A stretch of 64,000 nucleotides of DNA from contig NZ_CP123872.1 of NCBI RefSeq assembly GCF_031598375.1, positions 806,001 through 870,000 of the forward strand, written 5' to 3'. A model generated the notes under the pieces. It was not told the origin of the DNA, made no database searches, and saw only the letters and a program-made list of their open reading frames with translations. A program made the position numbers and the translations under genes. Of this stretch, positions 17,734 through 26,179 are shown in pieces. Position 1 is the stretch's first letter. Every line of letters starts with the position of its first letter. The stretch comes from Temperatibacter marinus. Its GTDB lineage: Bacteria; Pseudomonadota; Alphaproteobacteria; Sphingomonadales; Kordiimonadaceae.

Positions 17734-20295
17734 ATGAAGCACTCTAAGAAAATGATCCAATTTTTATCTGGGGTAAGTATTTTGGCAGCACTGCCTGCTG
17801 CACCGCTCATCGCTCAAGACGATGACGAGATGCTTGAAGAAATCATTGTTAGCGCACGCCGCAAAGAGGAAAAATTACAAGATGTGCCGGGAACTGTCAC
17901 TGCAATCACGCGCACCACTCTTGAGCGGGCAGGTGTATCACGGGCGGCTGACTTTATTGCCCTGACACCGGGTGTGACTCTCGTCGATGCTGCTGAAGTT
18001 GGGGATACTCAAGTGAATATTCGCGGTATTAACGGAGCCCGGGACGCTGAAAACAGCTTTGCCTATATCCTAGACGGAGTTCTTTATACCAATCCAGCCG
18101 CGTTTAACCGTGAATATACTGACCTAGCGCAGATTGAAATCTTTAAAGGCCCTCAGGGCGCGATTTATGGTCGAAATGCTGCCGCTGGCGCGATCATTGT
18201 AAACACTGACAAGCCAGACGGGGACGTCAGAACCCGGGGAACAATTAGCTACGGGGAAGACAGCACAATCCTTGTTAAAGGGTCTACCACAGGTGTTCTT
18301 ATAGAAGATAAAGCCTATTTCAGACTGTCAGGTGATTTTCGCAGCACTGATGGATTTTACCGGAACCGGTATTTAGGCGGTGCTGCTACAGTTGATGCCT
18401 ACGAGGGTTTTAATATCAAAGGGCGTCTTGTATATGACGTCAACGATCAACTCTCAATCGACAGTAAAATCAGATACGGCGAAGTCGATGCTTCCTCGAT
18501 TACTTTCAACTCCACATTCAACCTGCCTGTTTTTGCAGCAGGCACTAACACACCAGCAGCCAATCAGGACGTGAATGATTTCGACTTTGTTTTTGACAGC
18601 AATATACCATCAGACAATGATCAAAAATCATTCGAGTTTTCCTCAAAATTCGATTACGAAATGGATGACATGACGTTAACAGGCTGGGTTCTTTATAGTG
18701 ACATTTCAAATAACCTTATGTCAGATGGAACATCGGCAGCTTTTGGTTTTTATGCACCAGATTCTGCATGTCAGGCCTCTATTTCAGCGAATACTGGTTA
18801 CGGCCTTTTAGCGCCGCAGTTTATTGGTCAAACCCCAACGGGTGTGATTTTTGATCCAAATGGGTCCTTCCTCGGCGCTTATACACCATCCACCTGTGAT
18901 GGCATCCAAGAGCAATTGAGAAATCAAAAAGATTTGAGTGCTGAGATCCGATTGGCATCCAACACGACAGATGACCTGCAATGGATGGTTGGTGCTTATT
19001 TCCTAGACATTGACCGCCGTGTTGGTGTGTCTCTGAATCGTGATAGCGGTGGCCCTGTAAACCGCGGCCTTTTCCAACCCTCAGGACCCAATCAGACAGC
19101 TCAACTTCTCAGAGATCAATTTGATAGCAGTGTCTTTGCCGTCTTTGGTCAGATCCAATATGACGTGAATGAAAAGACAGAAATTTCTGTTGCTTTGCGT
19201 TATGACAATGAAAAACGGAAGGTATCTTCTCGAGTGCCCGTAAATGCACGTCAAAATGTGATTGATTTAAACTTTGATGGAATCTTCAATGATCCAATCA
19301 ATCCAGCTCTCAGCAGCTTGATCAATCCATCAGGCGTCATTCCCGATCAAGAAGAAACATTCTCAAAAGTACAGCCCAAACTATCTGTTACATATGATGC
19401 AACTGAGGAAACAACCCTCTTTGCAAGTTGGGGTGTGGGCTTTAAAGCCGGTGGCTTCAATAACTCAGGTAGCGCAGCCACTGTACAAATCTTTAACAAT
19501 GGTTTCATTAACGGAGGGATCGGCATTCCTTTTGCTGATAATCTCGGTGTGCCACTGCCAAATATCCAAGATAACTACGGCAAAGAAACATCCAGTGCTT
19601 TTGAAGCAGGGTTTAAGTCTCGCTTAATGGGGGGACGTCTGAATATAGGGGGTGCCGCTTATTATACCAAAGTTGATGATATGCAGTTCTTTGAATTTTT
19701 CGTTGGCACCTTTGGTTTACTCCGCGTTGTCTCAAACATGGATAAAGTCGATATTTACGGAGCAGAATTGGATATCAATTATGCTGTAAATGAGAATATC
19801 CGTGTCTATGCAGCGGGTAATATCACGGACAGTGAAATTAAAGGCAACAGCTCCCGGCCAGATACAGTTGGAAACAAAGCCCCTTACACAGCAGACTATA
19901 CTTTGAATGCTGGTATTGATTTTGATTTTGACATTAATGAAGATATGGCCTTTTTTGCCCGCGCGGATGCTCAGTTTGTGGGTCCGACATGGTTCCATAC
20001 AGTTCAAGGCGGCGATCGTCCAACCATCTTCATGCCGCTCTTTGAGCTCGGCTTTGGCCCTGGTGCTGGCGCTCTTGGTACTGCCAATTATGCCAATGCC
20101 CGCCGCGATGCATACGAGACCGTTAATCTAAGAGTTGGTATCCGCGGTGAAAGCTGGACCTTCACGGCTTATGCTGACAATCTTTTTGATACAAAATATC
20201 TAGAGGAAGTAATCCCGGCACCTGAATTTGGTGGGGCTTTTGATCATCCTGGTGCGCGTCGCCGCATCGGAGCTGAGCTGAGTTTTGAATTTTAA
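17734..20295 (+). CDS. TonB-dependent outer-membrane receptor 1
   Basis: Imports a large or scarce substrate across the outer membrane using TonB energy. The ATG at 17734 follows GGGAGGG; a GTG at 17704 is unlikely. The signal peptide ends LIAQ|DDDE. The TonB box region 'LEEIIVSARR' is followed by a plug domain with the conserved 'VNIRGING' and 'IEIFKGPQGAIYGRNAAAGAIIV' (in two parts). The 22-strand barrel ends in 'GAELSFEF' with the C-terminal Phe. At 853 residues it is a typical size. It lacks an N-terminal FecR-interaction domain, so it is not obviously sigma/anti-sigma regulated. It follows hyuAB on the same strand, 228 bases later. Confidence 0.92.
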   Translation: MKHSKKMIQFLSGVSILAALPAAPLIAQDDDEMLEEIIVSARRKEEKLQDVPGTVTAITRTTLERAGVSRAADFIALTPGVTLVDAAEVGDTQVNIRGINGARDAENSFAYILDGVLYTNPAAFNREYTDLAQIEIFKGPQGAIYGRNAAAGAIIVNTDKPDGDVRTRGTISYGEDSTILVKGSTTGVLIEDKAYFRLSGDFRSTDGFYRNRYLGGAATVDAYEGFNIKGRLVYDVNDQLSIDSKIRYGEVDASSITFNSTFNLPVFAAGTNTPAANQDVNDFDFVFDSNIPSDNDQKSFEFSSKFDYEMDDMTLTGWVLYSDISNNLMSDGTSAAFGFYAPDSACQASISANTGYGLLAPQFIGQTPTGVIFDPNGSFLGAYTPSTCDGIQEQLRNQKDLSAEIRLASNTTDDLQWMVGAYFLDIDRRVGVSLNRDSGGPVNRGLFQPSGPNQTAQLLRDQFDSSVFAVFGQIQYDVNEKTEISVALRYDNEKRKVSSRVPVNARQNVIDLNFDGIFNDPINPALSSLINPSGVIPDQEETFSKVQPKLSVTYDATEETTLFASWGVGFKAGGFNNSGSAATVQIFNNGFINGGIGIPFADNLGVPLPNIQDNYGKETSSAFEAGFKSRLMGGRLNIGGAAYYTKVDDMQFFEFFVGTFGLLRVVSNMDKVDIYGAELDINYAVNENIRVYAAGNITDSEIKGNSSRPDTVGNKAPYTADYTLNAGIDFDFDINEDMAFFARADAQFVGPTWFHTVQGGDRPTIFMPLFELGFGPGAGALGTANYANARRDAYETVNLRVGIRGESWTFTAYADNLFDTKYLEEVIPAPEFGGAFDHPGARRRIGAELSFEF

Positions 20296-20316
20296 ACCTC
20301 AGACAACCTAAATCTG

Positions 20317-20343
20317 AAAAGGCCTCTTCGGAGGTCTTTTTTT
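20317..20343 (+). terminator. Terminator of TonB receptor 1
   Basis: AAAAGGCCTC-TTCG-GAGGTCTTTT forms a 10-bp stem including one G-T pair with a stable TTCG tetraloop. It continues into a T-tract (TTTTTTT). Confidence 0.88.
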
Positions 20344-20358
20344 ATGGACCATCAAGGG

Positions 20359-20922
20359 TTACACCGAAAGGGGTGAGGAAATTTTTACCTCGTCCTCCTG
20401 TTTTTCAATGGTTAAATATTCGATTGTCTCAAACAGTAAATCCTCTAGATAGATTGTCTCTTCAAGCTCATTGTTTAAAACAGAGAGAACACGATTGAGC
20501 CAGGCCTGCATCATTGGTGACTTCTCAATCGATTTGTTTAAGATCCAACTGGCCGCTTGGATATCTGCAAGCGATAAATGCTCTCCTTGAAGAAAGGAAC
20601 GACCATCGTCCATTTGCCGCATGACCAAACCACTTTGGGCCGTTGAATCCTCTGATGACTCAGCCATCTTTTTACGCCAAAACGATAAAGCCATGGGCAT
20701 ACCCTTATTTCCATTGGGAAATAAGCTTGGCTCAGGCTTTAAATATTCTAAAGCAAGAATAATGGCTTCCTCTCCAACCAGCTGGATCGTCCCTTGAGAC
20801 AGACAGATCTCTCCCTGTGTATCCTCTTCACTGACAAGCCAGTCAACGCCCTTATGCGCCAGCATGAGTTGACAAAAAGTTGCCGTAGATTGGTCCTGTG
20901 CTTTTAAGGTCAAAATGCTCAT
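20359..20922 (-). CDS. Glutathione S-transferase-like protein
   Basis: Probable GST-fold protein of 187 residues: a divergent thioredoxin-like half, followed by an all-helical half with the recognisable 'RSFLQGEHLSLADIQAASWIL' pattern (in two parts), in which the Asp caps the GST folding motif helix. The N-terminal glutathione motif (usually S/C-P near residue 10) is degenerate: 'KAQDQSTATFCQLML'. Activity on glutathione is therefore uncertain. The ATG at 20922 is preferred; an in-frame ATG at 20949 is possible, and neither has a good ribosome site. A perfect palindrome lies 29 bases upstream. Confidence 0.7.
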   Translation of the reverse strand: MSILTLKAQDQSTATFCQLMLAHKGVDWLVSEEDTQGEICLSQGTIQLVGEEAIILALEYLKPEPSLFPNGNKGMPMALSFWRKKMAESSEDSTAQSGLVMRQMDDGRSFLQGEHLSLADIQAASWILNKSIEKSPMMQAWLNRVLSVLNNELEETIYLEDLLFETIEYLTIEKQEDEVKISSPLSV

Positions 20923-20950
20923 TGTCTTTAGGCTATTCTTTCTGCGCACC

Positions 20951-20968
20951 GTTTATCTGTAGATAAAC
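20951..20968. promoter_or_regulatory. Perfect 18-bp palindrome upstream of the GST-like gene
   Basis: GTTTATCT-GT-AGATAAAC: 8-bp arms with a 2-bp centre. The size and symmetry suit a TetR- or MarR-type dimer operator. It overlaps the likely promoter/leader of the GST-like gene. No regulator is adjacent. Confidence 0.5.
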
Positions 20969-21061
20969 CTTCTGATCTTAGGAAACTTACTATAGCCTGA
21001 TAACAAATGAATGCCAGCAGTCTATGTATCAAATAGTTGCAAGAGCAAGGGTGAGCTGGCT

Positions 21062-22069
21062 TTACTGATCTTTCTCATAGAGCTCGACAAGAGCCCCGCC
21101 CGGTGCTTTTAAAAGAAGCACATTCACGCGCCCAACAGACGACAAAGAGAGTGCTGATGCTTGCCCAAGAATAGGGATATCCAACTTCAAAGCTTTAGCT
21201 TTAAAAGCTTTCAGGTCGTCCACAGGAAAGCGGTACCGTGAGAGCCCCCTGCGCACCCCCAGAGTGCGCTGTGAGAAATCCTTGCCCTCAAACCCTTCGA
21301 AAGCCAACAGTTCAATAGAGCCTTCATTGATTTTTTGGGGGTGTAAAATCGCGATGTCGCGCACGATTTTATCCGCCATTTCATGCGGCAGACCTAAGAC
21401 ATTAGGCCCTGGTTTCTTTGAAGCGCCTCTGTGCTCTAAATAGGGTTTGAACCCCATGAATTTTTGCCAAAATTTCAGGCCCTCAGTCATATTTGAGACA
21501 ATCATTGTACTGTTAAAAATACGCGAAAATCCTTCCATATGCGGCCACCCTTTTAAAGGGGGCTGCATACGCTCGATTAGGGCAAATCTTATCCCATCAG
21601 GTCCGCGTGGAATCCACTCTTTCACAACAAACGGCCCAAAAGAAAATTGAAGCGGCTCAGATGCCGCGTTAAAGCCAAATGATTTCAAGGCATCGCTCGC
21701 GGTTTTCAGATCACTCACTCTCATATTCAAGTCAAAGATACCTCCAGTATCCCATGCATTGTCTTGCGGGCGTATAAGGTCAGTTTCAAAAGAATCAAAT
21801 TCGATCAACCTCAAAAAACCGCGCTTTGTGCCTGGATTGTGCAGAACCGTAAAAGAGGCCGACCCTTCCAACTGCCAAAGATCTAACCAGCCTTGATCAA
21901 CACGGCCTTCTTCTTTGACTTGCCATCGACCGACCTGAGAAAAGATCTCTTTCCAAACAGCTCTATTTTTCACCACAGCCACGACTTCATGAAATCCACC
22001 TGTCACGTGCTGGGCAGTGACTGTGAAAGGCAGAATAGTTGCAAAGATTAAGGCTATAAGAGTTTTCAT
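21062..22069 (-). CDS. Exported two-domain VOC-like protein
   Basis: The signal peptide is residues 1-19 (ending TVTAQ). Two vicinal-oxygen-chelate-like modules follow, at about 22-165 ('GGFHEVVAVVKNRAVWKEIF') and 185-332 ('NSTMIVSNMTEGLKFWQKFMGFK'; the module ends 'GGALVELYEKD'). VOC proteins are usually cytoplasmic metal enzymes or binding proteins, so a secreted one is unusual; binding a hydrophobic substrate in the periplasm is a possibility. Its ATG overlaps the stop of the alpha/beta hydrolase gene by 4 bases (ATGA), so it is in an operon with the hydrolase and another VOC gene. Confidence 0.7.
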   Translation of the reverse strand: MKTLIALIFATILPFTVTAQHVTGGFHEVVAVVKNRAVWKEIFSQVGRWQVKEEGRVDQGWLDLWQLEGSASFTVLHNPGTKRGFLRLIEFDSFETDLIRPQDNAWDTGGIFDLNMRVSDLKTASDALKSFGFNAASEPLQFSFGPFVVKEWIPRGPDGIRFALIERMQPPLKGWPHMEGFSRIFNSTMIVSNMTEGLKFWQKFMGFKPYLEHRGASKKPGPNVLGLPHEMADKIVRDIAILHPQKINEGSIELLAFEGFEGKDFSQRTLGVRRGLSRYRFPVDDLKAFKAKALKLDIPILGQASALSLSSVGRVNVLLLKAPGGALVELYEKDQ

Positions 22070-22866
22070 GACTCTAAAAACTTTCTAAACTTATGAGCAA
22101 TCTCTGCCCCGTCCATCTCAAAGAGGTCACTTTTCAAGTGGGGCCACTCTTCAATAACGACCTGCTTGAACAAGGCGGCTGCAGCACGACTATTTTCAGC
22201 CAATGCTTCGTCGGGAATTGGGATAAGAACTGGCTGACTTACTTTTGGCAATTGGACCTCAGGTATATAAGAAAAAACGGCAGAAAATCCATCATTAGCA
22301 TCAAGCCCCGATAACAAACTTTCAGCAAACTGTTGTAAAAACCGCTCCTCAGTTTGGCGCCCCCGGGCTTTTAAACCCAAATCCCAGCGTTTTTGTATAT
22401 AGCCTTCTTCTGTAAAATAAGGGCGTCCCTTGGCGTACATGGCTTTCAAATTTTCACGCTTCGTCTCCGAAACCAAAGGAATGCCAGGCAGTATTAATCT
22501 ACGCACCATCTTCGGAGCTTCTAAAGCAATTTCCGCTGCAATAAAAGTACCGCTATGAAAGCCTAATATATCAACTTCTTCAACGCCTAAGCTATCAATA
22601 AACTCAATGAATGATGCGGCGTATTCTTGAATTGTTGGATTATTTCGGATCCGATCTGACCCTCCATATCCAGGAGTATCAGGGCAAATTACAAGGCGAT
22701 CTTTCGACATTTCAACTTGAAAATTCTCATAGAAACTACCGGAATAAGGCGATAGATGCAAACAGACAAGCGGAACTCCGCCCTTCCCAGCGATACGATA
22801 ATGCACTTGCCCAAAACTACAGGAAGCATAAGCCTTTTTAATTGGATTGAGAGGGCCTCTAGGCAT
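22066..22866 (-). CDS. Alpha/beta hydrolase with atypical nucleophile elbow
   Basis: Alpha/beta-hydrolase fold of 266 residues: 'VCLHLSPYSGSFYENF' is the oxyanion-side loop and 'VICPDTPGYGGSD' the strand-4 loop. The elbow region reads G-F-H-S-G (residues 102-106), which places His where the usual G-x-S-x-G motif has its nucleophile, with Ser one place later. Late catalytic residues may be Asp in 'PVLIPIPDEALAEN' and His in 'EWPHLKSDLFEMDG', but this is uncertain. The ATG at 22866 overlaps the stop of the upstream VOC gene by 8 bases, favouring this start over the one at 22896. Substrate unknown. Confidence 0.8.
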   Translation of the reverse strand: MPRGPLNPIKKAYASCSFGQVHYRIAGKGGVPLVCLHLSPYSGSFYENFQVEMSKDRLVICPDTPGYGGSDRIRNNPTIQEYAASFIEFIDSLGVEEVDILGFHSGTFIAAEIALEAPKMVRRLILPGIPLVSETKRENLKAMYAKGRPYFTEEGYIQKRWDLGLKARGRQTEERFLQQFAESLLSGLDANDGFSAVFSYIPEVQLPKVSQPVLIPIPDEALAENSRAAAALFKQVVIEEWPHLKSDLFEMDGAEIAHKFRKFLES

Positions 22867-23317
22867 CAGAGTTTTCCAAAATAATATAGATAACAATTAA
22901 GTTGCCATCATAGTCTAAAAAACCTAATTCACGACCTATGCGGCCGTCTTTGGTTTCCAATCTGGATTCGTCAAAAACTTTCAAGCCTGCAGCCCGGGCG
23001 TTGTTCATCACTCCATCAAAATCTTCACATTCAAGAACAATAGCACTGCGCGAAGGCAACGGCACTTCAGGCAATTCAATTCCTTTTAATTCCGTGAGAG
23101 CCATAACATTGGTTTGCGTTTGAGTAGAGAGAACCGCAAACCGCATATCTGCCGCGGGATCAATTTGAAAAACCTCATATGAGTAGCTGGTCTTCTCTGA
23201 GTTTTTTGTAAAGGCGATCTCTAGACCGAGAATATCCCGGTAGACAGTAAGTGCGCGGTCAAGATCTGTAACAACATAATTTGGCCGCTGAAATCTAACA
23301 TGTGGTTTTGCTGACAT
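22859..23317 (-). CDS. VOC family protein (glyoxalase/dioxygenase superfamily)
   Basis: Single-domain vicinal-oxygen-chelate protein of 152 residues. 'RPNYVVTDLDRALTVYRDILGLEI' (in two parts) is the classic N-terminal beta-alpha-beta module. 'GRIGRELGFLDYDGNLIVIY' is the C-terminal strand region, where the last metal-ligand Glu is usual; here the position reads Asn-Leu-Ile, so metal binding may be altered. It is first in a three-gene operon with the alpha/beta hydrolase and the exported VOC protein, and divergent from another VOC gene at 23389. Confidence 0.8.
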   Translation of the reverse strand: MSAKPHVRFQRPNYVVTDLDRALTVYRDILGLEIAFTKNSEKTSYSYEVFQIDPAADMRFAVLSTQTQTNVMALTELKGIELPEVPLPSRSAIVLECEDFDGVMNNARAAGLKVFDESRLETKDGRIGRELGFLDYDGNLIVIYIILENSDA

Positions 23318-23388
23318 AAGTCATTCCTCTTCCCTCTTGATTTCCCTTATCCTCTCTACTTTCATAACAAAATAGAAAGAAGTGTCTC

Positions 23389-23856
23389 ATGTCAACTATC
23401 CTACGGCGCACCACTCTAAAGGTCCGTGATATGGATCAATCCATTGCCTTCTATGAGCAGGTCATCGGAATGAAAAAATATTACGACAATGAATTAACCT
23501 TAGAGGGTGATTTATTACCTGGCTGCGAAAAAGGCGATGTTATTCGCCTTGTGATTATGCAAGGAGAGGACGATTATATGGGGATGATTGGCTTGATGGA
23601 ATGGCTCAGTCCAAAACACCCCGCTCCTGAAGTTGCCTTTACCTTTGATTATGGGATGCCTGTTTTTGTCACAGCCGTTGAGGACGCCGAAATTGCTTTT
23701 TCTAATGCCAAGAAGAATGGCTGTGTCATTCGAGCCCCGCTGACCGAAGCTGAATATCCAGCACCAAACGGACAAGGGACTGTGAAAGTTCGCTCTGTAG
23801 GCGTCTTTGACCCCGACGGTCATTTCTTTGAATTAAATCAACGTTTAGCAGGCTAA
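23389..23856 (+). CDS. VOC family protein (glyoxalase-like)
   Basis: A 155-residue VOC protein. 'LRRTTLKVRDMDQSIAFYEQVIGM' (in two parts) begins the first beta-alpha-beta module, and 'SVGVFDPDGHFFELNQR' ends the second, with the Glu normally used as metal ligand. AGAAAG precedes the ATG. It is monocistronic, with a terminator 9 bases after the stop. The reaction is unknown; relatives include ring-cleavage dioxygenases, glyoxalases and binding proteins. Confidence 0.82.
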   Translation: MSTILRRTTLKVRDMDQSIAFYEQVIGMKKYYDNELTLEGDLLPGCEKGDVIRLVIMQGEDDYMGMIGLMEWLSPKHPAPEVAFTFDYGMPVFVTAVEDAEIAFSNAKKNGCVIRAPLTEAEYPAPNGQGTVKVRSVGVFDPDGHFFELNQRLAG

Positions 23857-23865
23857 TGTTCCAAT

Positions 23866-23893
23866 AAAAAAGGCTCCAACTCGGAGCCTTTTT
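23866..23893. terminator. Bidirectional terminator between the VOC and MFS genes
   Basis: AAAAAGGCTCC-AACTC-GGAGCCTTTTT is an 11-bp perfect stem with A/T tracts on both sides, between convergent genes. Confidence 0.92.
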
Positions 23894-23894
23894 C

Positions 23895-25244
23895 TTAAAC
23901 TTTTTCTAACTGTTTCCTATAAGCCTTCCCAACGAAGAAAGAGAAAAGAATAATAGGCCCCCCATAAAGGATAGGGATGAGAGCCATAGAATAGCGAATT
24001 AGGCTTTCATCTGCAAAAACAACATTTGTGAGATAAGCCACACCGTTAGGTCCAACAAAAAGCCCCGCAATCGAAATCACCATGTAATATAGCGCTACTG
24101 TTTGGCCTCTTATTTCACCGGGGACTATCGCGAGCAGAGCAGTGATGCCTCCTGTGGTCACCATTGTAATCCCAACATTTGAAACTTGAGAGAGGAAAAA
24201 AGCAGTCCAAACATCTGGCACCAATGGGAAGATCACGGCTGTTGGCACCAGTAATAGTAAGCCCATCTGGGTGAAGCGAAAGGCCGCGTCCTTACGCCCT
24301 TTATGAGACCATTTGTCAATCAATATACCCCATAATATGTTACATACGGGGGCTAAAATTATGAGGACACTGCCATTATAGTAGCTAAAGGTTGCAGGGT
24401 CCCACCCCCATGTTCTAGCAAAAAGAGACGGCAGCCAAAAACCGGTATAAGCCACCACTGTCATTACTGAAACCATGAGCATTACACCGATAAACGCGAC
24501 CCAGTTTTTCTTTAAGAATTTCATGGTATCAAAGATGGTGGCAGCTTCACCAGATTCTGAGATAGCTTGCTTTGAGGCGATTCGCTCAGGTTCTTTTAAA
24601 AAGACATAGATAAGCGCTAAAAATATTCCTGGAAAGCCTACAACTAAGAAAACAACTTGCCAAGGGCGGTCTATGCCAAAGGTGGCGAGAGAGGTCAGAT
24701 CCAATGTTCCTGCCCATTCAAGAATACCACTGATTAACAGATAGGCTATGCCAGAGCCTATTCCAAGGGCAGTAGAATAGACACCAATTGCTTTCGCACG
24801 ACTTTCAGGTTTAAAAAGATCAGAAATAAGGGACATCGCTGCTGGACTGAGCGTTGCCTCGCCAGCTCCAACGGCGACCCGTGCTAAGAAGAGACCTGCA
24901 AAGGATTTCGCAACACCTGAAAGCGCAGTGGCTATTGACCACACGAAGACACCCACAGCGATAATCCATTTTCGCGGTTTACGGTCTGAAAGCCATCCTA
25001 AGGGAATACCCATGGTCGCATAAAAGAGCATGAAGGCCGTGCCCGTTAACAGGGCCATTTTTTGATCGGAATAGCCAAAATCAGCTTTAATGTCTTCCGT
25101 AAGCATGGCTAAGACTTGACGATCTATATAAGAAAATATGTAAGTGATCGTCAGAAGAATAACCACAAACCATCCATAATATCGACTAGGATAGACCTGT
25201 GTATTTTCATCCACATGTTCAGTTTTTTCTAGCTGCTCAGCCAT
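23895..25244 (-). CDS. MFS transporter
   Basis: Twelve-segment major facilitator of 449 residues. The 2-3 loop motif is 'GIPLGWLSDRKPRKWIIAVG', followed by 'ARVAVGAGEATLSPAAMSLISDLF' (in two parts), typical of the spinster-like or organic-anion MFS groups found in alphaproteobacterial catabolic clusters. It likely imports an organic acid or hydrophobic metabolite across the inner membrane. The gene is divergent from the membrane protein/DUF1838 pair and may respond to the FNR-like box at 25321-25334. The exact substrate is not readable. Confidence 0.88.
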   Translation of the reverse strand: MAEQLEKTEHVDENTQVYPSRYYGWFVVILLTITYIFSYIDRQVLAMLTEDIKADFGYSDQKMALLTGTAFMLFYATMGIPLGWLSDRKPRKWIIAVGVFVWSIATALSGVAKSFAGLFLARVAVGAGEATLSPAAMSLISDLFKPESRAKAIGVYSTALGIGSGIAYLLISGILEWAGTLDLTSLATFGIDRPWQVVFLVVGFPGIFLALIYVFLKEPERIASKQAISESGEAATIFDTMKFLKKNWVAFIGVMLMVSVMTVVAYTGFWLPSLFARTWGWDPATFSYYNGSVLIILAPVCNILWGILIDKWSHKGRKDAAFRFTQMGLLLLVPTAVIFPLVPDVWTAFFLSQVSNVGITMVTTGGITALLAIVPGEIRGQTVALYYMVISIAGLFVGPNGVAYLTNVVFADESLIRYSMALIPILYGGPIILFSFFVGKAYRKQLEKV

Positions 25245-25320
25245 TTTTCTTCCCCTAAAGATGATCTAATGAGATCCCTCAACATGAGAGATATACCATC
25301 ATCACAACTTTTTTCAGACA

Positions 25321-25334
25321 ATGATATGTATCAA
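25321..25334. promoter_or_regulatory. FNR-like box before the membrane protein/DUF1838 operon
   Basis: ATGAT-ATGT-ATCAA matches 9 of 10 FNR consensus bases. Its centre is 68 bases before the ATG at 25396, which would place a class II start site near 25369. Confidence 0.55.
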
Positions 25335-25395
25335 TGCAGTCTCGGCTCTGCACACTGATGATAGGCTAAATACTTCTCACAACCAGGAGGGAAAA

Positions 25396-26124
25396 ATGGA
25401 ACTTGATCTTAACCCTGCTTTGAACTTTGGCGATTATTCAATTATGCTGCATGACATCTTACGGTGGCTGCATGTGATCCTTGTTGCTTATTGGCTTGGC
25501 GGTGAATGGGGTGTGTTTAATGCCTCCACCAATGTAGCCAATCCAGACCTTACACTCGAAGAACGCTGGCGCCATATCAACACTTCAGTTATGATTGATA
25601 TCTTGCCGCGCTCTGCCATTATCTGGCTCATGCCCGTTGGGTTTCATATGGCAGACAATTTGGGTGTTTCGCCAGTATCCGGCATTTGGGTGATTGTTGT
25701 ATGGCTATTAACTGCCGTCTGGTGGTATGGTCTTATTTGGCAGGCTTTTAAAAATCGTGGCACTGATAAATATGTCCATTTAACGCAAATAGATAATAAA
25801 ATTCGGTGGGTCGTTATTCCATCGCTTATCGTCGCAGGCTTTTATAATTTCTTTACTGGGGATGTTTTCATCACTGGCACAGATGCTGGCGGCAACTGGT
25901 TTGGATTTAAAATGGCTTTCTTTGGTTGGGTTCTTATCATTGGCCTCTATCTTAGGTATATTATGACGGACTGGGTCATTTGCTTTAAAAAACTTGAGGC
26001 TGGCCCCGATCCAGAAGTAGAAGCCCATATCACAGAGACACTAAGAAAAGGCAAACTGACAGCCTACGTCTACTGGGTGAGTATCAGCACCATTGCATTT
26101 GTCGGTGTTACAAAGTTTTTCTAG
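25396..26124 (+). CDS. Integral membrane protein, CopD/PuuD-anchor-like
   Basis: A 242-residue polytopic membrane protein with about five or six segments. The opening 'LHDILRWLHVILVAYWLGGEWG' (in two parts) resembles the His-containing first helix of CopD-type and urate-oxidase membrane-anchor proteins, which may bind haem or copper. Further His residues are at 'GFHMADN' and 'RHINTS'. I do not recognise a specific family. The ATG at 25396 is set by AGGAGGG; an in-frame ATG at 25321 lies inside an FNR-like box and is rejected. It is followed 55 bases later by a DUF1838 gene on the same strand. Confidence 0.75.
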   Translation: MELDLNPALNFGDYSIMLHDILRWLHVILVAYWLGGEWGVFNASTNVANPDLTLEERWRHINTSVMIDILPRSAIIWLMPVGFHMADNLGVSPVSGIWVIVVWLLTAVWWYGLIWQAFKNRGTDKYVHLTQIDNKIRWVVIPSLIVAGFYNFFTGDVFITGTDAGGNWFGFKMAFFGWVLIIGLYLRYIMTDWVICFKKLEAGPDPEVEAHITETLRKGKLTAYVYWVSISTIAFVGVTKFF

Positions 26125-26141
26125 ATCACAGAGTTAAATAC

Positions 26142-26167
26142 AGAATTAGATACCAGAAATAGATACC
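26142..26167 (+). repeat. Tandem 13-bp repeat in a gene leader
   Basis: AGAATTAGATACC and AGAAATAGATACC lie head to tail (12 of 13 identical), just before the AGGGAGG ribosome site of the DUF1838 gene. This could be a local duplication or an mRNA-level element. Confidence 0.7.
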
Positions 26168-26179
26168 AGGGAGGGAACT

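Noticed and set aside
25321-25395. Longer N-terminus of the CopD/PuuD-like membrane protein
   Set aside because: The extra 25 codons have no ribosome site, begin inside an FNR-like box, and encode no membrane or signal feature; AGGAGGG marks 25396.
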